From contig NZ_CP015423.1 in assembly GCF_001719045.1 (NCBI RefSeq), positions 3,166,501 through 3,230,500 of the forward strand: a stretch of DNA of 64,000 nt, in the 5' to 3' direction. Under the pieces are notes generated by a model that was not told the DNA's origin, ran no database searches, and saw only the letters and a program-made list of their open reading frames with translations. This DNA comes from Paenibacillus polymyxa (lineage in GTDB: Bacteria; Bacillota; Bacilli; Paenibacillales; Paenibacillaceae). Below are positions 41,836 to 51,408 of this stretch, one piece after another (the first letter of the stretch is position 1; each line of letters starts with the position of its first letter). The translations under genes and the position numbers were made by a program.

Positions 41836-42103
41836 ACTCTAATGGAAATATGATCAGCAGGACAACTATTACTATTTAGAAAAGGGTTATTCACTCAATA
41901 AGTTTGTTTATAAAACGAAACACTTAGAAATACGTAACCAATTGCTTATCGTTTATTCTAAACATTAATAAATGCATTAAGTATTTAATAATAATATTGA
42001 CTATAATAAATATGGTGTGTTATATTAAAACCGTAAATAAAACGGCTTCTTAGTCTTGGTGGTACAACGGATTTTATTTTCGCATTCAGAGAGGATGGTT
42101 TAG
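41836..42103 (+). promoter_or_regulatory. Promoter region of the arabinofuranosidase gene
   Basis: TTGACT (41997-42002) and TTATAT (42020-42025) have a 17-base spacer. CCGT and ACGG (42031-42045) form a small inverted repeat at the expected start of transcription. The rest of this region is AT-rich and shows no gene. Confidence 0.65.
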
Positions 42104-43618
<1,515 letters not shown>

Positions 43619-43658
43619 TTCTCTTCTGTAAAAGGTCCAGCTTCGACTGTATCTAAAT

Positions 43659-43712
43659 AAGCTCGCATTCTCTCTTGTAAGAGTATTACAAGAGCGGCAA
43701 TGCGAGCTTTTT
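43659..43712 (+). terminator. Rho-independent terminator of abfA
   Basis: AAGCTCGCATT pairs with AATGCGAGCTT, with an inner CTTGTAA / TTACAAG stem, followed by TTTT. Confidence 0.88.
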
Positions 43713-44038
43713 GCGTAAAATGAGCCATTTGTCCCTCCATAGATATAGGTCTCTAAGAGAAGGGTGGATTTTAAATAAATATTATGTTTATTACTAAATT
43801 TAACTAGACAAAGATGATCCTTATTCACTAAGTGCTCGTACTCCGTACATTTTTATGAAGTTAATTAGACCCAGTGCCAGACTTCCCAGGTGAAAAAAGA
43901 CCCTATTATATCGTTGTCAACGTACTGATATCTGAAATGCAGGGTGTGCAATCCGACTTAAATCCACGTTATACTTTAAAAGACAGTCTATTTAAATCCA
44001 AATGGTGGTTGTAGTATTTCGAGAAAGGAATGATCTGT
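43713..44038. other. Intergenic region of 326 bases
   Basis: This region lies upstream of the HSP90-family gene. A possible -10 box TATACT lies near 43971. No gene or strong repeat is visible. Confidence 0.45.
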
Positions 44039-45934
44039 ATGAGTCAAACAGACGAATATCGTTTTCAAGTGAACTTGGGCGGTATGATTGATATTTTGGC
44101 CAATCATTTATATAGCAGTCCGCGAGTGTTTATACGTGAGGTTCTGCAAAATGCAACAGATGCGATCACGGCTCGCAAGGAGCTGCGGAAGGTTGCTGCT
44201 GAAAGTAATGTATTACAAGAAGACAAGGCCCTTGAAGATACAGCTTCTGAGAGTAACGACTATGAAGGTAAAGTCATCGTGGAGTTATCTGGTTCCGGGG
44301 AGCATCAGGTATTGATGATTCAGGATAACGGCATTGGATTGTCAGAAGAAGACATTCACCGTTTTTTGTCGATCATCGGTCAGTCTTCCAAGAAGGGAGC
44401 CGATTTGCTGGCTTCTGAGACTTCGTTTATCGGACGCTTTGGGATTGGGTTACTATCCTGCTTTATGGTGAGCGATGAAATTGTAGTGCTGACCCGCTCG
44501 GTGAAGGAAGGCATCTCCATGGAATGGAGAGGGAAGCCGGATGGGACGTATACGATTCGTCGATTGGAAACCGAGCTGCCTGTAGGGACACAAATTTATT
44601 TGCGCTGCAAGCCGGGAAGTGAGTTTTATTATGAGCCAGCGCAGGTGGAGGAGTCTCTATTCTATTATGGGGCGTTGCTGCCGTATCCGGTCATGCTGTC
44701 TGTAGATGGGGAGACCAAACGGGTCAATCTTCCGTCGACGAGCTGGATGCAGGACCCAGATCAATTACGGAGTCGCCGTAGTGAGGTACTGGATTTAGGC
44801 TATCGCCTGATGGGCGAGCGCTTCAGTGATTTTATACCGTTGCGGACGACATCGGGCAGAACAGGCGGGATTGCATTCATTTTGCCTCGCAGTGTTAATC
44901 TGAACAGCAAGCGGCTGCATCGGGTGTACCTGAAGCATATGCTGGTGTCGGACAAGGCGGAAAATGTTTTGCCGGAATGGGCATTCTTCATTAAAAGCCT
45001 GATTTGGACAGATGAATTGCAACCAACGGCATCACGTGAGTATTTTTATGAAAATGAGCAGCTTGACGATGTTCGTTCTGAACTGGGGACCTGTATTCGG
45101 GAAGAACTGCTACGCATGGCGCAGTATGAGCCAGACCGCTTGCAGCACTGGATTCGTTTGCATGAGCTGTCCATGAAGGCGCTCGCCGTGGAGGATGATG
45201 AATTTTTGCGGATAATGTACCGTTGGTTTTCCTTCGAAAGTACATTTGGGCGGCGTGAGCTGAAAGAACTGATCCAAGAGGCGGACGGACGTCCACTGCA
45301 TTACACATCGACAGTAGATGAGTATCGTCAGATTACGCATGTGGCGGCGGCGCAATCCATGTTGGTGATCAATGGCGGCTATATTTATGATTCAGACATT
45401 TTGGAAAAGCTGCATTGGATTGACCCTAACCTGCAAACAGAGCGTCTTAGCCCTGAGGAAGTATCTCTTTCATTTACCGGGCTAACGCAGGAAGAACGCG
45501 AGAGTTATTACGGTGTGCTACGTGTCATGGATGCTGCTTTGCAGCCGATGCGTTGCCGCGCTGAGTTGAAGCGTTTTGAGCCTGTGAGTTTGCCAGTGTT
45601 GTATACTATTTCTCAGGATGCCCTGACCTTGCGCTCTATGGAAAACACGGTTGAGGAGACAACCTCACTTTTTTCCAATGTGCTTGATAGTCTGAAAGCA
45701 GGAGTTCAGCAAAATTCGGGCTATTCCACCTTATACTTTAATCTGAACAACCCGGTGGTGGCGCGGATTCTTGAAGCTACCGATACGCAGATGGTCACGG
45801 CAGCTACAGAAATGATGTATGTGAATGCGCTTATGATGGGGCACTACCCGATGAACCGCAGTGAGTTGGGACTGATGAATCGGAGTGTGCTGCATTTTAT
45901 CAATTGGGGATTAGGGAACGGACAAAATGCGTAA
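44039..45934 (+). CDS. Divergent HSP90-family ATPase
   Basis: A protein of about 631 residues. The N-terminal GHKL ATPase domain is clear: FQVNLGGMIDILANHLYSSP, then the Glu/Asn box REVLQNATDAITARK, the Asp box MIQDNGIGLSEEDI, and the lid and glycine region IGRFGIGLLSCFMVSDE. The catalytic-loop region around LQPTASREYFYEN matches the HSP90 middle domain. The start of the domain differs from canonical HtpG and fits the HSP90 family protein found in Streptomyces and Paenibacillus. Residues 52-75 contain an acidic insertion. ATG 44039 is nine bases from AAAGGA. The next gene starts 25 bases later and likely encodes a partner. Clients are unknown. Confidence 0.9.
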   Translation: MSQTDEYRFQVNLGGMIDILANHLYSSPRVFIREVLQNATDAITARKELRKVAAESNVLQEDKALEDTASESNDYEGKVIVELSGSGEHQVLMIQDNGIGLSEEDIHRFLSIIGQSSKKGADLLASETSFIGRFGIGLLSCFMVSDEIVVLTRSVKEGISMEWRGKPDGTYTIRRLETELPVGTQIYLRCKPGSEFYYEPAQVEESLFYYGALLPYPVMLSVDGETKRVNLPSTSWMQDPDQLRSRRSEVLDLGYRLMGERFSDFIPLRTTSGRTGGIAFILPRSVNLNSKRLHRVYLKHMLVSDKAENVLPEWAFFIKSLIWTDELQPTASREYFYENEQLDDVRSELGTCIREELLRMAQYEPDRLQHWIRLHELSMKALAVEDDEFLRIMYRWFSFESTFGRRELKELIQEADGRPLHYTSTVDEYRQITHVAAAQSMLVINGGYIYDSDILEKLHWIDPNLQTERLSPEEVSLSFTGLTQEERESYYGVLRVMDAALQPMRCRAELKRFEPVSLPVLYTISQDALTLRSMENTVEETTSLFSNVLDSLKAGVQQNSGYSTLYFNLNNPVVARILEATDTQMVTAATEMMYVNALMMGHYPMNRSELGLMNRSVLHFINWGLGNGQNA

Positions 45935-45958
45935 TTGCGTAATTATAGGGGGAGCCAA

Positions 45959-47020
45959 ATGGAAGATACGATATATGAATTGATGGAACAGGCGCAGGAT
46001 CTGCCCGGGGGTGCAGCAAAGCTGGCGATTCTGGAAGAAGCTGTCCGCTTGGCAGACACATCCGGGTTGAAGGAACTTGCTTATGAAATCCGGGGAGAGA
46101 TTGTAGACTGCGCTATTTTTAACGGATATCCATTGAAGTCGCTGATTGCTTTTTCGTGGCAGCTGGGCCAATTTGATCAAAATCCAGAGGAATACGACGC
46201 AGATGAGCTGTTGTGGAATTACAAATGGATACTCGGGAAGGTGTGCAGCTTTTCCAATATATCGAAGACTCAAATAGAAGATCTGGCGGAAGATATGCGC
46301 AGACGTTATGCCGAATATGGGTATAATGAGCGTCCATATTACTATTATAAGTTCCGCATCGCGATGGACATGGGTGAACTGGATGAAGCACGGCGATATC
46401 TGGATACCTTCCGCTCGGTCGAGCGGGACAGTATGAGTGATTGTGAGGCCTGCGAGCAAAGCCAGATGGTGCGTTTCTACTACTTGACCGGAGAAGACGA
46501 GCAGGCGCTTGCCGTGGCAAAACCGATTTTGTCGGGACGGATGAAATGTGCAGAAGTACCGCATGTGACGCTTTCTCAGGTACTGTTGCCGCTTTATCGT
46601 CAAGGCGAGGTTGATGAGGCAAAGGAGAATCATCGCAAAGGCTATCGCCTAATTCGGGATGAACGCGACTTCCTGAAAACGATAGCGGAGCATATCGAAT
46701 ATTTGGCGATTGCCGATCCAATTCAAGGAATCGAAGTGGTAGAGCGTCATCTACATATGGCACTGGACTATGAGAGCGGGCTGGAGCAGATGTATTTTTA
46801 CGCGACGATGGTGAGTCTACTGCAAAAGTTGGATACTTCGGGAGAAAAACGGTTGATCCGGTTGCCGGCTTCCTTGGAATGGGCTAGAGAGGATCGCACA
46901 TTGACAGAAATCATTGCGTATTTTAGGCCACTGGCAGAATCAGCGGCGGCTGATTTTGATCGACGGAACGGGAATACGTTTTATTCCGATTGGATCGGGA
47001 AAATTGTTCAAACGGCATAG
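45959..47020 (+). CDS. Helical-repeat (TPR-like) partner of the HSP90-family protein
   Basis: A 353-residue, all-helical, acidic protein. The helix pairs are spaced like tetratricopeptide repeats (for example AKLAILEEAVRLADTSGLKE, FRIAMDMGELDEARRYLDTF, VRFYYLTGEDEQALAVAKPI, VLLPLYRQGEVDEAKENHRK). No catalytic motif is seen. It starts 25 bases after the HSP90-family gene behind GGGGGAG, so the two are an operon. TPR proteins commonly act as HSP90 co-chaperones in eukaryotes; the same role here is an inference. No terminator is evident after it, and the next gene has its own likely -10 box (TATAAT, 47072-47077). Confidence 0.8.
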   Translation: MEDTIYELMEQAQDLPGGAAKLAILEEAVRLADTSGLKELAYEIRGEIVDCAIFNGYPLKSLIAFSWQLGQFDQNPEEYDADELLWNYKWILGKVCSFSNISKTQIEDLAEDMRRRYAEYGYNERPYYYYKFRIAMDMGELDEARRYLDTFRSVERDSMSDCEACEQSQMVRFYYLTGEDEQALAVAKPILSGRMKCAEVPHVTLSQVLLPLYRQGEVDEAKENHRKGYRLIRDERDFLKTIAEHIEYLAIADPIQGIEVVERHLHMALDYESGLEQMYFYATMVSLLQKLDTSGEKRLIRLPASLEWAREDRTLTEIIAYFRPLAESAAADFDRRNGNTFYSDWIGKIVQTA

Positions 47021-47108
47021 AAGAAGTGGTAGCTGTGACGAATATTTTATACAGCCCAAACAATGAGCAGGTATAATGTTCCTGTGAAATGACAGGAGGG
47101 GTTATGTT

Positions 47109-47855
47109 GTGACCGTAACCGAAAAGGTGATTAATTTCGCACACCGCGGAGCTTCAGGTGTATGTCCCGAGAATACGATGGCGGCATTCCGCCACGCCTT
47201 GGAACTGGGAGCAACAGGTATAGAGACGGATGTGCAGCGTACCCAAGATGGGCATCTGGTGCTGATTCATGATGAGTCGCTGAAGCGTACGACAGGTTGC
47301 TCACTGGATGTAAGGGATATTACGCTGGAAGAATTAAACAAACTGGATGCGGGCGGTTGGTTTGATGAGAAATTCCGAGGTGAGCGGGTCCCGATGCTGG
47401 ATGAGCTACTGGAACTAGCCCAGTCCTCGAATACAATTATTAATTTAGAGTTGAAAAATAGCATTTATCTCTATCCGGGAATGGAGGAAGAGGTCATTGC
47501 TGCCGTGAAGCGTTTTGGGTTGGAACAGCGGGTAATCATATCCAGCTTCAATCACGAATCGCTGGCGCTCTGTGCGCAGCTTGCTCCTGAGATCAAGACG
47601 GGGGCGCTGTATATTGAAATTATGGTTCGTCCATCGGAGTATGCCACCCAGTTCGGGGTTACAGCACTTCATGCCTACAAACAAGTTGTTACACCAGAAG
47701 CTGTATCAGAGGCTTTGGCATTAGGCGTCGTCTACCACCCATGGACGGTGAATGAACCGGAAGAAATGAAGCGTCTGCTGGAGGCCGGGGTGAACGGCAT
47801 CATTACGGACTATCCTGATCGGTTGGCGCATTTGTTGGCTGTTCGCTCTTCCTAA
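47109..47855 (+). CDS. glpQ: Glycerophosphodiester phosphodiesterase
   Basis: A 248-residue cytoplasmic enzyme that hydrolyses glycerophosphodiesters to glycerol-3-phosphate and an alcohol. The GDPD motifs are intact: FAHRGASGVCPENTMAAF at the start (HR and E-N-T), ETDVQRTQDGHLVLIHDESL with the metal-binding Glu/Asp and the catalytic His, and VNGIITDYPDRL at the end. It lacks a signal peptide, unlike secreted GlpQ. GTG 47109 is preceded by AGGAGGGG; an out-of-frame ATG TTG TGA lies between them. It ends at a strong terminator. Confidence 0.94.
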   Translation: MTVTEKVINFAHRGASGVCPENTMAAFRHALELGATGIETDVQRTQDGHLVLIHDESLKRTTGCSLDVRDITLEELNKLDAGGWFDEKFRGERVPMLDELLELAQSSNTIINLELKNSIYLYPGMEEEVIAAVKRFGLEQRVIISSFNHESLALCAQLAPEIKTGALYIEIMVRPSEYATQFGVTALHAYKQVVTPEAVSEALALGVVYHPWTVNEPEEMKRLLEAGVNGIITDYPDRLAHLLAVRSS

Positions 47856-47922
47856 GTCGAAACACACAGCGGAACTGCGACTTAGGTTTGCAGGTATATG
47901 ACTGTGGCTATTTATTGAAGTG

Positions 47923-47977
47923 AAAAAGACTCTCCTATACGCACTCGTTTTTACGAGGCGAGGGAGAGTCTTTTTTT
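47923..47977. terminator. Strong Rho-independent terminator
   Basis: AAAAAGACTCTCCT pairs with AGGGAGAGTCTTTTT, with an inner CTCG / CGAG stem, and ends in seven T residues. It is shared between convergent genes. Confidence 0.9.
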
Positions 47978-48023
47978 GCCTTAAGCCGAAGAGCGTATCA
48001 TCCACGATGACCTTGATTCCTTT

Positions 48024-48851
48024 CTACTTGATGCCGAGCCGCATGCGATAGCTGAACAGGATATCTAGTGTTCTGCCCTGAAAATGATTCTCTACCAGCT
48101 TCACGAAGCGGGCTATATCGTCGTCAAGCGCTCGATTGCCAAGTTTGAAGAGACTTTGAATACCCCCTTGGCTGAGAGCGAGCCCTGTATAGCGAGCTGC
48201 GTCACACTGCTCACGGTTGTGAAAGACAATCTCCCGGGTATATCGGAATTGTCCGCTGCGGTGCAGATTAGCTAAATGCTGATCCTTGCTCCATTTATGA
48301 GCTTGTTGCTCTACTGGGGCTTCCTGTTCCAAAAGGGTATCCGCTTTGGTGATAAGCTCTATATAAGCTTGCTCTATCTGCCATTGCAGCACCGGAGGCC
48401 AGTCACAGTCAAAGGCCGCAAACACGCCGCCCTGAGCCAAGACCCTGCCCGCTTCCTGAAGCGTGCTCTCGGGGTCCATCCAGTGAAAGGATTGAGAGCA
48501 GGTAATGACGTCTACAGTTCCGTCTTCAAAGGGCAGGTTGTTGGAGAACCCGCTTTTGAAGGAAATGGTTCCTGCTATTGTCGTTCCTGCTGTCTCCAGC
48601 TTGTGCTGTGCTTTTCCTCTCATGTCCGGGTTAGGCTCGATACCGACGATTTGCCGAGCGGCGTTTTCCCATATGAAAGTTGAAAGTCCTGTACCGCAGC
48701 CAATATCGGCAACTAGCTCTACGTTTCGCTCCAGATAGCGGCTGATGATTTCCACGACGAGTGTCGGCGCTTCCGGGCGATGCTGATCGTAGTTGTCGGC
48801 AAAACCGTTGAAACGATCCACATTACTTTGCAGATTTCCCTCAGGTATCAT
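48024..48851 (-). CDS. Class I SAM-dependent methyltransferase
   Basis: A 275-residue enzyme. The SAM-binding motif I is VADIGCGTGLSTFIW near residue 48; motif II is the acidic IVGIEPNPDMRGKA, and VDVITCSQSFHWMDPESTLQ is the typical motif IV region of the methyltransferase-11 group. VLAQGGVFAAFDCDWPPV follows. The protein resembles trans-aconitate/ubiquinone-biosynthesis-type methyltransferases, but the substrate is unknown. A GGAGGAAAAGG site precedes the ATG. It is monocistronic and converges on the GDPD gene. Confidence 0.9.
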   Translation of the reverse strand: MIPEGNLQSNVDRFNGFADNYDQHRPEAPTLVVEIISRYLERNVELVADIGCGTGLSTFIWENAARQIVGIEPNPDMRGKAQHKLETAGTTIAGTISFKSGFSNNLPFEDGTVDVITCSQSFHWMDPESTLQEAGRVLAQGGVFAAFDCDWPPVLQWQIEQAYIELITKADTLLEQEAPVEQQAHKWSKDQHLANLHRSGQFRYTREIVFHNREQCDAARYTGLALSQGGIQSLFKLGNRALDDDIARFVKLVENHFQGRTLDILFSYRMRLGIK

Positions 48852-48995
48852 AGGTCCTTTTCCTCCTTAGTTTCGACTGGGCGGCCGTGTAGATTCAAAT
48901 GCTGATGTACTCCTTTATTGTACAAGTTTACATGTTCATCCATCTACTCTCGTGATTTCACAGCACCCGTCGGATTTCGGAGGGAGGCAATTCCC

Positions 48996-49877
48996 CTATT
49001 TTATCATTGAAGCAAGCGCCCACTCGCGCATCATGGAGTCAAGCATCGGACGCAAATCTTCGCGTTGCATACCCATGTGGAGCACGGCTTCCAGATATCC
49101 AGCTTTATCTCCAATATCATAACGTGTGCCTTCCAGCTCTAATGCGAGCAGTTGGTTCTGCAATGCTACTTGATGAAGGGCATCTGTCAATTGGTATTCA
49201 CCGCCCGCTCCAGTGGACAGGTTTTCCAATATAGAGAAAATGGAAGGCTCCAACACATACCGACCAATGACTGCCTGCCGCGAAGGAGCCTCTGCCGAAG
49301 AAGGTTTTTCAACAAGCCCACCGACTTCGTGAATGAGACCGTTCTGGTGAGTGGAGTCAATAATGCCGTATTTACTTACATCCTGTTCTTCCACTGTGCG
49401 CACGCCGACCACTTGCTTGCCAGTCGCTTCGTAAACATCCATCATTTGACGAATCGCCGGGGTGGAGGAATTCATAATATCATCGCCCAGCAACACGGCG
49501 AAGGGCTCATCGCCAATGAACTGACGAGCGCAGCTGACCGCATGTCCCAGGCCGAGGGGTTCTTTTTGACGGATATAGTGAATGACTGCTTTACCCCCGA
49601 TGCTTTGAACTTCACGTAGGAGATCGTATTTACCTTTGCTCTCCAGTACCTGCTCCAACTCCACAGACTTGTCAAAATGATCCTCGATGGCTTTTTTATT
49701 ACGCCCCGTTACGATAATGATGCTCTCAATTCCGGACTTGATGGCTTCTTCTACGATATATTGAATAGCCGGCTTGTCTACGATTGGAAGCATCTCTTTC
49801 GGTAAAGCTTTCGTAGCTGGTAGAAAACGGGTTCCTAATCCGGCGGCTGGAATAACAGCTTTTGTAATTTTTCTCAT
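48996..49877 (-). CDS. galU: UTP-glucose-1-phosphate uridylyltransferase
   Basis: A 293-residue nucleotidyltransferase that makes UDP-glucose. The N-terminal KAVIPAAGLGTRFLPATKAL is the nucleotide-binding signature, with the active-site Lys in PKEMLPIVDKPAIQY; RQKEPLGLGHAV and FAVLLGDDI follow. It overlaps the upstream gtrA stop by four bases and is the last gene of a GT39-GT2-gtrA-galU operon. It thus likely supplies the sugar nucleotide used by the GT2 enzyme. Bacteria often have several copies; this one appears dedicated to surface glycosylation. Confidence 0.96.
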   Translation of the reverse strand: MRKITKAVIPAAGLGTRFLPATKALPKEMLPIVDKPAIQYIVEEAIKSGIESIIIVTGRNKKAIEDHFDKSVELEQVLESKGKYDLLREVQSIGGKAVIHYIRQKEPLGLGHAVSCARQFIGDEPFAVLLGDDIMNSSTPAIRQMMDVYEATGKQVVGVRTVEEQDVSKYGIIDSTHQNGLIHEVGGLVEKPSSAEAPSRQAVIGRYVLEPSIFSILENLSTGAGGEYQLTDALHQVALQNQLLALELEGTRYDIGDKAGYLEAVLHMGMQREDLRPMLDSMMREWALASMIK

Positions 49878-50296
49878 AGAAACTCACTTTCCTTTCGTGA
49901 TGGGGAACCGAATACCCAGTATCGGCTCCCGATATAATTGATGATCATTCCGGCTGCGGTCGCGATCAGCTTGCCTAAAGCAAGTGGCAGCTCGGTTCCA
50001 GTGTGAAGCACTTGCAGTAATAAGGAGGTTATCCCCAAAACGATCAGGTTGATGACGATAAATTTAGGTAATTGACGCTTATTAGTATTGTTTGATAGTT
50101 GTTTGTTGAATGTCCATTTGCTGTTCAAAATATAACTGTTGGCTGTGCCGCAGCTGTACGAAATGATCTGCGCCACAATAACCGGTACCCCGACCCAAGC
50201 CAGCAGCATAAAAATGATATAATCTACACCCGTATTCACCAGACCTACGATACCAAATCGGATCATAGGAAGCAGCTGGGCCATGCGACTTTTCAT
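49874..50296 (-). CDS. GtrA family flippase-like membrane protein
   Basis: A 140-residue protein with four membrane spans and the GtrA signature: FGIVGLVNTGVDYIIFMLL at the first span, SYSCGTANSYILNSKWTF in the second, and a final NYIGSRYWVFG. GtrA proteins are thought to flip undecaprenyl-phosphate-linked sugars across the membrane. It lies three bases after the GT2 gene and overlaps galU by four bases, so it works in the same three-component system. Confidence 0.94.
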   Translation of the reverse strand: MKSRMAQLLPMIRFGIVGLVNTGVDYIIFMLLAWVGVPVIVAQIISYSCGTANSYILNSKWTFNKQLSNNTNKRQLPKFIVINLIVLGITSLLLQVLHTGTELPLALGKLIATAAGMIINYIGSRYWVFGSPSRKESEFL

Positions 50297-50299
50297 GGT

Positions 50300-51391
50300 T
50301 TAGGCTCCATGACCGGATTTGGGTCCGGTATATACCGCACTGTTGCCGCGCACTGTGCGTCCTGCCGAAATCAGACTGTCACGAGCTCCTTGCATGTACA
50401 GGGATTCACGGGGTTCAGGGGCTTTCATAGCATGTGTCGGACCGTTTTCGTATTGTCCACCCAGATGCTCACGGACAATGTAAAGCGGGCGTGCTTTGGT
50501 TTCGTCATAAATCCGTCCAACATATTCACCCATAATACCGAGAATGATCAGGATCAACCCGTCGAAGATCAGGCTGATGCTAATCATAGACGACCAGCCC
50601 TTCATCACATAGAAATCGGTGAAAAAGTTGAGAAACAATACGTACATCAGATACAGGAAGCCGGACATGGATAGAAGTGCGCCGATATACCCTGCCAGCT
50701 TAAGCGGTTTAATCGAAAAGGATGTGATTCCGTCCAGACTGAGCTTGATCATTCGTTTCAACGGATACTTGGTTTCGCCTGCGAGCCGCTCGTCGCGCTC
50801 ATATTCTACAGCAGTTTGTTTGAACCCGATCCAGCTGACCAGTCCACGAACGAATCGGTTATTTTCCGGCAGCCGTTTCAATTCATCTATAACCTTGCGA
50901 TCCATTAAGCGGAAATCTCCGGTATCGACCGGGATATTAATATCCGTTGATGCTTTAAGTACACGGTAGAAGAGGCTGGCAGACCATTTCTTGAAGCGAG
51001 TTTCACCATTGCGTTTGAGCCGTTTGGCGTAGACTACTTCATAGCCTTCCTTCCACTTGTTAGCCATCTCAACAATCAGTTCCGGCGGGTCCTGGAGGTC
51101 GGCGTCAATGACGACGACCGCCTCTCCCACTGCATAATCCATCCCGGCGGTAATCGCTAGCTGATGACCAAAATTGCGAGAGAAATCAATCAATACAATG
51201 GTGTCATCTCTGAGACTGAATTCCTTGATCAATTGGACGCTGCGGTCCGAACTTCCATCATTTACGAAGATCAGCTCGTAGGGCTCACCCATTGAGCCCA
51301 TGACTTGTTTCAGCCTCCGATAGGTTTCCGTAATAACGGCTTCCTCGTTGTACATCGGAATAACTATGGAATAACGGATAGGTTCACTCAT
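50300..51391 (-). CDS. Glycosyltransferase family 2 (polyprenyl-phosphate sugar synthase)
   Basis: A 363-residue enzyme. The GT2 domain starts with YSIVIPMYNEEAVITETYRR, holds the nucleotide-binding ELIFVNDGSSDRSVQLIKE and the catalytic VVVIDADLQDPPELIVEM (the D-x-D type motif), and SGDF-like VDTGDFRLMDRKVIDEL. Two C-terminal membrane spans (about 230-300) are typical of DPM1/GtrB/YkcC-like enzymes that load a sugar onto undecaprenyl phosphate. The C-terminal tail of about 60 residues beyond the last span is longer than usual. With galU beside it, UDP-glucose is the likely donor. Confidence 0.94.
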   Translation of the reverse strand: MSEPIRYSIVIPMYNEEAVITETYRRLKQVMGSMGEPYELIFVNDGSSDRSVQLIKEFSLRDDTIVLIDFSRNFGHQLAITAGMDYAVGEAVVVIDADLQDPPELIVEMANKWKEGYEVVYAKRLKRNGETRFKKWSASLFYRVLKASTDINIPVDTGDFRLMDRKVIDELKRLPENNRFVRGLVSWIGFKQTAVEYERDERLAGETKYPLKRMIKLSLDGITSFSIKPLKLAGYIGALLSMSGFLYLMYVLFLNFFTDFYVMKGWSSMISISLIFDGLILIILGIMGEYVGRIYDETKARPLYIVREHLGGQYENGPTHAMKAPEPRESLYMQGARDSLISAGRTVRGNSAVYTGPKSGHGA

Positions 51392-51408
51392 TCGTAGTTC
51401 CTCCTCAT

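Noticed and set aside
45911..46763. Two minus-strand frames of more than 200 codons opposite the TPR-like gene
   Set aside because: The plus-strand gene has a ribosome site, sits in an operon and encodes regular helices; the antisense frames show no family features.
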